Assembly: GCA_900553475.1 (NCBI GenBank)
Contig: USEF01000111.1
Location: 1-5,767, forward strand
Source of the DNA: an uncultured Collinsella sp.
GTDB taxonomy: Bacteria > Actinomycetota > Coriobacteriia > Coriobacteriales > Coriobacteriaceae
Length of the DNA: 5,767 nucleotides
Reading direction: 5' to 3'
Made by a program: the position numbers and the translations under genes. Below, piece after piece: positions 1 to 4,799 of this stretch (positions within the stretch are counted from its first letter, which is position 1; the number at the start of each line of letters is the position of its first letter). A model generated the notes under the pieces. That model ran no database searches, was not told the origin of the DNA, and saw only the letters and a program-made list of their open reading frames with translations.

Positions 1-254
1 GGCCTGTCGTGGAGGCCGGCTGGTTGGAGTATCGCCATCAGATTGGCCAGACGGGAGTATCGGTTTCGCCCAAGCTTCTCCTGAGTATCGGTGTTTCGGG
101 CGCCATCCAGCATCTTGCCGGCATCGGTGGGGCGGAGTGTATTATCGCCATCAACGAGGACCCGGATGCCCCCATCTTTGGTGCTGCCCAGTACAAGGTT
201 GTCGGCGATGCCGTCGAGGTCGTCGAGGAGCTGCTGGCCCAGCTTGAGCGCTAG
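1..254 (+). CDS. etfA: Electron transfer flavoprotein subunit alpha, C-terminal part (5' truncated by window edge)
   Basis: Only the last 83 or so residues are visible; the reading frame is open from base 3 and ends at TAG 252-254. EtfA is the FAD-binding subunit of the soluble Etf heterodimer, which passes electrons between acyl-CoA or other dehydrogenases and downstream acceptors. The visible part carries the hallmark C-terminal FAD-domain signatures in order: GQTG, then SGAIQHLAG, then AINEDPDAPIF, followed by the usual VVGDAVEVVEELL helix at the end. The end of the protein is where EtfA normally stops, so the 3' end looks intact. EtfB and any partner dehydrogenase would be expected upstream, outside the window. 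GTG at 9 is an internal valine codon, not a start. The stop overlaps the stop of the convergent HD-domain gene. Family identity is very secure; the electron donor and whether it is a bifurcating type cannot be told from this fragment. Confidence 0.95.
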   Translation, partial: PVVEAGWLEYRHQIGQTGVSVSPKLLLSIGVSGAIQHLAGIGGAECIIAINEDPDAPIFGAAQYKVVGDAVEVVEELLAQLER

Positions 255-1063
255 GCGCGCGCCAGCCAGCCGCGCATCTCGTCCTTAAGACGGCTCCAGG
301 TTGCCTGTGTGGCGGGGTCGGTAAAGGGCTGTGTAATACCAAAGGGCGCGTCGAGTAGGCGGTAGATATCGCCCTGCTCGCGCGCCAGCGCGCGGCTCGC
401 CGGATAGACGAGCTCAAACATAAAGCAGATGAGTCCCACTAGGTAGTCCGCCGGCTCGTCGCGTTCGTCGCGAGCAACGCAGCGGTGCTCGTCAAAGGCG
501 GTAAGCGCCGGTGCCGAGAAGTGGCTGGCAAGAAATGCGTCCTCATCCACTTTGAGGATGGTGTCGACGGTGCTGTCGGCGATGGTGCGCATAATGTCGA
601 TCTTGTCGCCATCGCGTACGATATCGCAGAAGCACCGTGTACGCTCGTCGAGTTGTGCCGGCAGGCGAAAGTCACTGTGATAGGCGATGCTCGCGCGGAT
701 GAGCTCGTCGTGCTCTTCGGTCTCGATAAAATCTCGGATGCTTGTTGTGGCAGGTGCGTCGTCGGGGCTCTCGCCAAAGAGGACCTCGATGCCCAACGCC
801 GCATGGCTCATGCTCTCGGCATCCTTAAACGTGTCCCAGCGCCGCAGCTGCTCAAAGCGGCCCATATCGTGCAGCAGGCCGCAAAGCCAGGCCAGGTCAA
901 TATCCTCTGTCGACCAGCCCTGCTCACGCGCCACGGCATCACATGCCTCGGCAACGTGGTACGTATGCTCGATTTTGAGTGCGATGCGCGGATTGGCGGC
1001 ATCGTAAGCATCGGTATAGCGTTTGAAGGCCGCGGTCGCCCGGCCCCGATCGATAGCTGTCAT
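251..1063 (-). CDS. HD-domain phosphohydrolase, substrate unknown
   Basis: A 270-residue soluble protein with no signal peptide or membrane segment. It matches the HD superfamily of metal-dependent phosphohydrolases. The expected ligands are visible: H33 in the KIEHTYHV helix, the HD doublet H65-D66 in GLLHDMGRF, further histidines H87 and H129, and the late aspartate D153 in RDGDKID. The DGDKID stretch resembles the DADKLD-type motif of small stand-alone HD hydrolases that act on nucleotides or related phosphoesters. No synthetase, GAF, response-regulator or HD-GYP signature is seen, so (p)ppGpp or c-di-GMP hydrolysis is not supported. The start ATG (1061-1063) is backed by an AGGAAG Shine-Dalgarno on the minus strand at 1069-1074, five bases away. 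The gene is divergent from azlC and convergent with etfA, sharing its stop bases, so it is probably a single-gene unit. The fold is confident; the substrate is not. Confidence 0.88.
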   Translation of the reverse strand: MTAIDRGRATAAFKRYTDAYDAANPRIALKIEHTYHVAEACDAVAREQGWSTEDIDLAWLCGLLHDMGRFEQLRRWDTFKDAESMSHAALGIEVLFGESPDDAPATTSIRDFIETEEHDELIRASIAYHSDFRLPAQLDERTRCFCDIVRDGDKIDIMRTIADSTVDTILKVDEDAFLASHFSAPALTAFDEHRCVARDERDEPADYLVGLICFMFELVYPASRALAREQGDIYRLLDAPFGITQPFTDPATQATWSRLKDEMRGWLARA

Positions 1064-1103
1064 AATGACTTCCTAAAAAGCTGTGTCTTTCGATCCGGTG
1101 GCA

Positions 1104-1109
1104 ATTGTA
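1104..1109 (-). promoter_or_regulatory. Possible -10 element for the HD-domain gene
   Basis: Read on the minus strand this is TACAAT, one mismatch from the TATAAT consensus, and it would give a leader of about 30 bases before the ATG at 1063. There is no good -35 hexamer at 16-18 bp, so the call is weak. The rest of the 1064-1189 divergent gap shows no strong hairpin, and the plus-strand promoter for azlC is not obvious. Confidence 0.25.
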
Positions 1110-1175
1110 GGTGAACTCGGTTGCTGCCGGATGATGATTCTGCCGTGTCGCTACATGCGGCTCGGAGACCTTGTC

Positions 1176-1183
1176 AGGATGAG
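1176..1183 (+). promoter_or_regulatory. Ribosome binding site choosing the azlC start
   Basis: AGGATGAG lies just upstream of ATG 1190, with ten bases between the AGGA core and the start. It supports ATG 1190 over the in-frame TTG at 1121, which would add 23 polar residues (LPDDDSAVSLHAARRPCQ...) unlike the normal AzlC N-terminus and has no comparable ribosome binding site. Confidence 0.55.
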
Positions 1184-1189
1184 AAACGT

Positions 1190-1882
1190 ATGGTGCTCAA
1201 AATCGTTAGAACCGTCTGGCCAGTGATGCTTACCTATGTTGCAATAGGCGCGCCGTGCGGAATGATCATGGGGCAGACGGGAATGGAGCCCTGGATGGTC
1301 TTTGCTCTAAGCAGTACGTTTGTGACGGGCAGCGGCCAGTTTATGATCTGCAACCTGTGGCTGGCGGGTGTGCCTGCAGCATCGATCGTCGCGAGCGTTG
1401 CCGCCATCTCCTCGCGTTTTGCGCTTTACTCGGCATCGATCGCACCGCATCTGAGGGGTGCCTCGAAGCGTCAGACGCTGGCTGTTGCCGCGACACTTAC
1501 CGAGGAGGCATATGGCATCTCGCTTGCCAAGTTGGTTGAAGGGGAGGATTGGGGCCCGCGCGAGTCCTTTGTGCTCAACGTGATCCTCATCGCAACATGG
1601 GGCGTTTCGTGTACGATGGGCGCCATCGTCGGCGCCGTTGTCGATGTTCCCACCGCCATTGCAGCCTTTGTCTGCACCTCGCTCTTTATCTGCCTGCTCT
1701 TTTCGCAGCGGCTGTCGCGCGGTAACGTTGTCGCGGCGGTTTCGGGCGCGGTGTCCGTCGCCGCATGCAAGTTCTTGGGCCTCGCGAATATTGCCGTGCC
1801 GGCAAGCGTCGTGGTCGGCATTGCCATTGCGCTGGCGTGCGATGCTGTATTTGACGGAAGAGGTGCCCGCGATGCCCGTTAA
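1190..1882 (+). CDS. azlC: AzlC family branched-chain amino acid exporter, large subunit
   Basis: From ATG 1190 the product is 230 residues, the usual AzlC size. It is very hydrophobic, with several predicted membrane helices (for example about 8-28, 60-80, 125-150, 155-172, 180-197, 202-220). Family signatures are visible: the N-terminal PVMLTYVAIGAPCGMIMGQTG segment, the FVTGSGQFM motif near residues 44-52, and SSRFALYSASIAPHL near 74-88, which corresponds to the NxRHxLY-like stretch of AzlC proteins. LTEEAYGI near 103-110 corresponds to their TDE segment. AzlC works with the small subunit AzlD in the inner membrane as the LIV-E type exporter that removes excess leucine, isoleucine, valine and their analogues. 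The gene overlaps azlD by 11 bases, typical of translational coupling. The exact amino acid exported cannot be read from sequence; AzlCD homologues differ in specificity. No Lrp/AsnC-type regulator gene is adjacent. Confidence 0.92.
   Translation: MVLKIVRTVWPVMLTYVAIGAPCGMIMGQTGMEPWMVFALSSTFVTGSGQFMICNLWLAGVPAASIVASVAAISSRFALYSASIAPHLRGASKRQTLAVAATLTEEAYGISLAKLVEGEDWGPRESFVLNVILIATWGVSCTMGAIVGAVVDVPTAIAAFVCTSLFICLLFSQRLSRGNVVAAVSGAVSVAACKFLGLANIAVPASVVVGIAIALACDAVFDGRGARDAR
1856..1865 (+). promoter_or_regulatory. Ribosome binding site for azlD inside the end of azlC
   Basis: GGAAGAGGTG lies seven to nine bases ahead of ATG 1872. It fixes that ATG as the azlD start although the frame is open much further upstream, within azlC. 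Confidence 0.6.
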
Positions 1883-2195
1883 CGAGTTCTTGGTTCTGTG
1901 GCTGTCGTCGTGGGCTGCTATCGCGTTCTTTCGCATCGCGCCGGCGTTCGCCTTGCGCGGGCGGACCCTGTCGCCCCGTATTACCGAGGCCCTGGGCTAT
2001 ATCCCGCCCGCTGCCTTTGCCGCGCTGGTCGCCAACGACTTGGTGAGCCCCGGCGCGTTCGACGCGGGACTCTGGCCTGCCTTGGTTCCCTGGATTGCGG
2101 CCGCCGGCGTCGTGGTCGTGGCGGTCAAGACAAAATCGATGCTGTGGTGCTGCGTCTCGGGCATCGTACTCTATATCGTCTTGAGCCTTATATAG
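1872..2195 (+). CDS. azlD: AzlD family branched-chain amino acid exporter, small subunit
   Basis: A 107-residue, very hydrophobic protein starting at ATG 1872 and ending at TAG 2193-2195. It has the AzlD pattern: a first helix (VNEFLVLWLSSWAAIAFFRIAP), the short basic segment ALRGRTLSPRITEAL, the conserved YIPPAAFAALVAND segment near residues 43-56, and two closing helices (about 68-85 and 90-106). AzlD is the obligate small partner of AzlC in the inner-membrane exporter for branched-chain amino acids. The start lies inside the last 11 bases of azlC and is preceded by a strong GGAAGAGG site, so the two subunits are very likely translated together. The frame stays open for about 78 codons upstream of this ATG, but that part is a shadow of azlC. 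No clear terminator follows, so transcription could continue into the KdgT-like gene. Confidence 0.9.
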   Translation: MPVNEFLVLWLSSWAAIAFFRIAPAFALRGRTLSPRITEALGYIPPAAFAALVANDLVSPGAFDAGLWPALVPWIAAAGVVVVAVKTKSMLWCCVSGIVLYIVLSLI

Positions 2196-2254
2196 GGGTG
2201 GCGTCGCGGGTGCCGAATCTCGTTCCATCCCAACTTGTCGAATTTTTCACCGAG

Positions 2255-2283
2255 CTGGTCTATTTCTTCTGGTACCATGGTCA
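2255..2283 (+). promoter_or_regulatory. Cluster of TGGT half-sites, possible operator in the kdgT leader
   Basis: Three TGGT motifs occur within 29 bases: CTGGTC at 2255, CTGGTA at 2269 and ATGGTC at 2277. The middle one forms the perfect 8 bp palindrome TGGTACCA (2270-2277). TGGT/ACCA half-sites are common in operators of FadR/UxuR-type GntR regulators, which often control sugar-acid genes, but the zero spacing here is not the usual FadR or UxuR arrangement. A weak TTGTCG (2235-2240) could be a -35. The rest of 2196-2345 shows no gene and no strong hairpin. Regulatory role is inference only. Confidence 0.25.
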
Positions 2284-2345
2284 AACTTTACTGTAGCAAA
2301 GCGTGACGTGGGCTTTTGTACCCCGTCAGCGGAAATGGGGGTTTC

Positions 2346-3368
2346 ATGGCACAGGAAGCAACCGCCAACGAGCAAAAGAAATTCAAGGTCCCGCGCATTC
2401 CGGGCGACATCATGATCTATCCGATGATCGTCGGTCTTTTGCTCAACACCTTCTGCCCGCAGGTCTTTGAGGTCGGCGGCTTCTTTACGGCTGCCTGCCG
2501 CGGTGGCTCCAACACCATCGTTGCCGCGATCCTGCTGTTTGTGGGCGCCGGCATCAGCTTTAAGTCCACGCCGGGCGCCATCAAGACCGGCATCGTCGTG
2601 CTGATCCCCAAGCTGGTCGTCGCAGCGGTTCTCGGCCTAGGCGTGGCATATTTCTTTAACGACAACTTCCTGGGTCTGAGCTCCGTGTCTATCATCGGCG
2701 GCATCACGTTTTGCAACATGGCGCTCTATACGGGCATCATGGGCGAGTTCGGCGATGAGTCCGAGCAGGGCGCCGTCGGTATCCTGTTCTTTACGGCCGG
2801 CCCCGCCGTCACGATGATCATCCTTGGTGTTTCGGGTCTTGCCAACATCCCTGTCGGTACTATCATCGGCTCCATTTTGCCGCTCGTTATCGGCATGGTT
2901 CTGGGCAACTTGTTCCCGTTTATCAAGAACCTGCTGGTTCCCGGCGCCAATCCCGCGATCGCTGTAATTGGTTTTCAGCTCGGTGCGTCCATGAGCCTTT
3001 CGAGCTTCATCGCCGGTGGTATTTCCGGCATCTTGCTGGGCCTTGTCACGCTGTTTGTCGTCGGTCCCATCACCTTTGCGTTCGAGCGCCTGTGCGGTGG
3101 TAACGGCAAGGCTGCCGTGGCTTGTTCCACCATCGCCGGCACGGCTATGACCACGCCGGTTGCTCTCGCCGAGGTCGCGCCGCGCTACGCCGAGCTTGCG
3201 CCCACCGCGTACGCCCAGATCGCTACTGCCGTTATCATCACGGCAATCATGGCTCCGATTCTGACCGGCTGGGTCGACAAGAAGTTCTGCCAGGGCAAGG
3301 AGGACCTGTCGCCTGCCGGTGTCGAGGCCATCGAGGAGGCCGTCGCGACCGACATCGATGGCGAGTAA
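2346..3368 (+). CDS. kdgT: KdgT-family permease (2-keto-3-deoxygluconate transporter-like)
   Basis: From ATG 2346 the product is 340 residues, close to the 327 of E. coli KdgT. It begins with a charged cytoplasmic tail, then IPGDIMIYPMIVGLLLNTFCP (18-38), which matches the family's IPGGMML..P opening. About ten membrane segments follow. Strong family matches are GPAVTMIILGVSGLA (152-166) and the late STIAGTAMTTPVALAEVAP (261-279), equivalent to SSSAGAAVATPVLIAEMVP in E. coli as I recall it. KdgT is a proton-driven importer of 2-keto-3-deoxygluconate from pectin or uronate breakdown. Here no kdgK, kdgA or uronate gene is nearby, and the first-half motif differs from the classic one, so the real substrate may be another organic or sugar acid. 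The acidic C-terminal tail (about 317-340) is longer than in E. coli. TTG 2316 is an alternative in-frame start but would add ten non-hydrophobic residues. A GGGGG run at 2337-2341 is the only Shine-Dalgarno-like sequence, rather close to the ATG. Confidence 0.85.
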   Translation: MAQEATANEQKKFKVPRIPGDIMIYPMIVGLLLNTFCPQVFEVGGFFTAACRGGSNTIVAAILLFVGAGISFKSTPGAIKTGIVVLIPKLVVAAVLGLGVAYFFNDNFLGLSSVSIIGGITFCNMALYTGIMGEFGDESEQGAVGILFFTAGPAVTMIILGVSGLANIPVGTIIGSILPLVIGMVLGNLFPFIKNLLVPGANPAIAVIGFQLGASMSLSSFIAGGISGILLGLVTLFVVGPITFAFERLCGGNGKAAVACSTIAGTAMTTPVALAEVAPRYAELAPTAYAQIATAVIITAIMAPILTGWVDKKFCQGKEDLSPAGVEAIEEAVATDIDGE

Positions 3369-3414
3369 CGGCCGTTACCGATAATTGATTCCGGCGTGCA
3401 GTTCGCGTCGTCCG

Positions 3415-3456
3415 AGCGCCCGAACAGAAACTGTTTTGCAGTGATGTTCGGGCGCT
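3415..3456 (+). terminator. Stem-loop terminator after the KdgT-like gene
   Basis: A perfect 12 bp stem pairs AGCGCCCGAACA (3415-3426) with TGTTCGGGCGCT (3445-3456). A smaller nested stem in the loop, ACTG (3430-3433) with CAGT (3439-3442), caps it. It starts 46 bases after the kdgT stop. Only a short TTT follows directly, so it is an imperfect intrinsic terminator, but the position and stem strength fit 3'-end formation. Confidence 0.7.
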
Positions 3457-3466
3457 TTGCTATGAT
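3436..3466 (+). promoter_or_regulatory. Putative extended -10 promoter for the diguanylate cyclase gene
   Basis: TATGAT at 3461-3466, preceded by TG at 3458-3459, forms an extended -10. A TTGCAG at 3436-3441 could be a -35, though the 19 bp spacer is long. The -35 lies in the loop of the kdgT terminator, so one gene's 3' structure and the next gene's promoter overlap. The predicted start of transcription, near 3473, falls inside the inverted repeat at 3468-3492, leaving a leader of about 85 bases before GTG 3558. Confidence 0.5.
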
Positions 3467-3467
3467 T

Positions 3468-3492
3468 CCCTTTACTCCTGCGGAGTAAAGGG
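3468..3492. repeat. Perfect 11 bp inverted repeat at the predicted transcription start (operator or second hairpin)
   Basis: CCCTTTACTCC (3468-3478) and GGAGTAAAGGG (3482-3492) are exact reverse complements separated by TGC; T3467 and G3493 could add a wobble pair. The centre lies about 17 bases downstream of the proposed -10, a place where a bound dimeric repressor would block initiation. As RNA it would be a tight hairpin with a three-base loop, followed by GTGTTTATT, which is a poor U-tract, so a back-up terminator is the main alternative. It codes for nothing visible. Confidence 0.6.
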
Positions 3493-3503
3493 GTGTTTAT
3501 TGC

Positions 3504-3519
3504 CCTGATTCGAATTGGG
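3504..3519. repeat. Imperfect palindrome in the diguanylate cyclase leader
   Basis: CCTGATTCGAATTGGG has a perfect 8 bp core, ATTCGAAT (3508-3515), flanked by TG on both sides and then CC/GG. It can also be seen as GCCC (3502) and GGGC (3517-3520) flanking a short loop. It could be a second protein site or a weak leader hairpin; it may also be chance. Confidence 0.25.
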
Positions 3520-3541
3520 CGATTCTGACCATTCGGATATT

Positions 3542-3548
3542 GAAGGGA
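3542..3548 (+). promoter_or_regulatory. Ribosome binding site choosing the diguanylate cyclase start
   Basis: GAAGGGA sits nine bases ahead of GTG 3558. The longer frame from TTG 3540 would place this sequence inside the coding region and has no good site of its own, so GTG 3558 is preferred. Confidence 0.5.
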
Positions 3549-3557
3549 TGGCGTCTA

Positions 3558-4700
3558 GTGGTTAAGGCACTCAAGATTGAGATATTCCTGCTATGCATGA
3601 TTGTTCTTATCGGGCTTGCCGCGCGAAGTCGTCGCTCCTTGTTCTCGAGCACCCTGCAGCTATTGTTTAGCATGCTTGGCTACACCTCTGCCGCGTACAT
3701 ATTATTCGATATGATCTGGACGCTTTCGGATGGTGCGGACGGCACGTTGGGTATTGCTGCCAACTGGATTTCCAACGCGGTTTCGTTTTCGCTCTTTGCC
3801 ATCGCGTGTCTCATTTGGTTTATCTATTCCGAGACGATGCAGGGCTCTCGCCTTGTGACCTCGCGCTATAGGGTGGTGCTTGTAACGTTGCCTACGGCTC
3901 TGGTGGTCGTGCTGGCTTTTACCAGTTACTGGACGCACGCCTTGTTCTATATCGATTCGCAGGGCGTGTATCGTCGCGGCTTTGCCTATATGATCCAGCC
4001 CATTGTCAGCTACTGTTACGTTATACATACGTCCCTGCATGCGTTTGTGCAATCTCGTAGGGTCGAGAGCCTGCAGACGAAGGCTATCTATCGAACCTTG
4101 GCATTTTTCGCCATTCCGGCCCTGGTGGGCGGTACCTTTCAGATCGTATACTCGGTGCCTGGCCTTTGTGTCGGCATAATGATTAGCATGTTGCTGCTCT
4201 ATATCATCGGCCAGGAGCAACTGATCTCGACTGACCCGTTGACTGGACTCAACAACCGCAACCGTTTTGAGACCTATATGCTGTCGCTCTTTTCAAATGT
4301 GGATCAGGCCGAAGATGTATATCTGCTTATGATGGACGCTGACGGCTTTAAGCAGATTAACGATCGCTATGGACATGTGGAGGGCGACCATGCTCTTCAG
4401 GTTGTTGCGACGGCGCTCAAGGATGTCTGCTCGGCGTCTGGTGGCTTTATCGCGCGTTATGGTGGCGATGAGTTCGTGGTGCTCCAAAAGGCAGCGGCGG
4501 AACAGGATATCATGCATCTGTGCGCGACAATCAACGACGAGCTCGCGCATGCCGAGGTGCCGTATGCATTGCGGATGTCCATCGGTTGCGCGCGGGTCGG
4601 CGATAGTGTTGATACCTGGCAAGACTTACTTCGCGCTGCCGATGCGGAGCTCTATCGCGTCAAGGCCGAGAAAAAGAAAGCCGGCATCCAGATACGCTAG
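3558..4700 (+). CDS. Membrane-anchored diguanylate cyclase (GGDEF domain)
   Basis: 380 residues from GTG 3558 (386 if TTG 3540 is used). The N-terminal 220 or so residues hold six or seven membrane helices (approximately 5-23, 34-54, 69-90, 105-123, 144-164, 179-199, 202-217) and resemble an integral-membrane sensor of the MASE type, without a clear named family. A GGDEF domain follows from DPLTGLNNRNRF (about 226-237). Catalytic features are intact: the metal aspartate in MMDADGFKQIND (D260), then YGHVEGD, and the signature RYGGDEF with GGDEF at 302-306. The product would convert two GTP to c-di-GMP at the cytoplasmic face. The position of the usual RxxD inhibitory site, just before the signature, reads ASGG, so I-site feedback is probably absent. 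No EAL, HD-GYP or PilZ domain is fused. The gene follows its own putative promoter and palindrome and appears monocistronic. The signal sensed is unknown. Confidence 0.93.
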   Translation: MVKALKIEIFLLCMIVLIGLAARSRRSLFSSTLQLLFSMLGYTSAAYILFDMIWTLSDGADGTLGIAANWISNAVSFSLFAIACLIWFIYSETMQGSRLVTSRYRVVLVTLPTALVVVLAFTSYWTHALFYIDSQGVYRRGFAYMIQPIVSYCYVIHTSLHAFVQSRRVESLQTKAIYRTLAFFAIPALVGGTFQIVYSVPGLCVGIMISMLLLYIIGQEQLISTDPLTGLNNRNRFETYMLSLFSNVDQAEDVYLLMMDADGFKQINDRYGHVEGDHALQVVATALKDVCSASGGFIARYGGDEFVVLQKAAAEQDIMHLCATINDELAHAEVPYALRMSIGCARVGDSVDTWQDLLRAADAELYRVKAEKKKAGIQIR

Positions 4701-4704
4701 GAAA

Positions 4705-4735
4705 AGGGTCGCACGCTTGCGTGCGTGGCGGCCCT
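4705..4735 (-). terminator. GC-rich hairpin between convergent genes, best read as a minus-strand terminator
   Basis: The core CGCACGC (4710-4716) pairs with GCGTGCG (4719-4725) around a two-base loop (or 6 bp around four bases), and an outer AGGG (4705-4708)/CCCT (4732-4735) pair can extend it. On the minus strand the stem is followed by TTTT, suiting the DMT transporter gene that stops at 4800. On the plus strand it begins ten bases after the cyclase stop but has no T-run. It may serve both. Confidence 0.4.
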
Positions 4736-4799
4736 CAGCTCATCGATGTATTCCATTAAGCTAAAGTGTGCAAACGCCCTCCCTAAAAAGGTGAGCTCG

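Noticed and set aside
485..1114. Long plus-strand open frame of about 209 codons opposite the HD-domain gene
   Set aside because: It is antisense to a gene with clear HD motifs and a good ribosome site. Its translation has no recognisable domain, and long shadow frames are expected in GC-rich coding DNA.
1379..1443. Repeated GCATCGATCG in azlC
   Set aside because: Two copies of a short self-complementary word occur inside coding sequence in different codon contexts. Common codons explain them and no mobile or regulatory structure surrounds them.
1638..1871. Upstream extension of the azlD frame by 78 codons
   Set aside because: The extension lies inside azlC, is Ser/Arg/Pro-rich and unlike AzlD. 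ATG 1872 has a strong ribosome binding site and gives the normal family length.
1307..1936. Minus-strand open frame of about 209 codons opposite azlC/azlD
   Set aside because: The translation is low-complexity, rich in Arg, Asp, Gly and Asn with no domain, and it lies fully antisense to well-recognised membrane protein genes.
1898..2296. Open frame of 132 codons crossing the azlD end and the kdgT leader
   Set aside because: It is Arg/Gly-rich frame-shadow sequence within azlD, with no homology I can see and no ribosome site. Only its tail lies in the intergenic region.
3369..3557. c-di-GMP riboswitch in front of the diguanylate cyclase
   Set aside because: I looked for the conserved GEMM core and tetraloop-receptor elements and saw none. 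The region is explained by a terminator hairpin, a promoter and inverted repeats.
3702..4220. Minus-strand open frame opposite the cyclase sensor domain
   Set aside because: The translation is His/Arg/Gln-rich without a domain and is antisense to the hydrophobic sensor region, a typical shadow.
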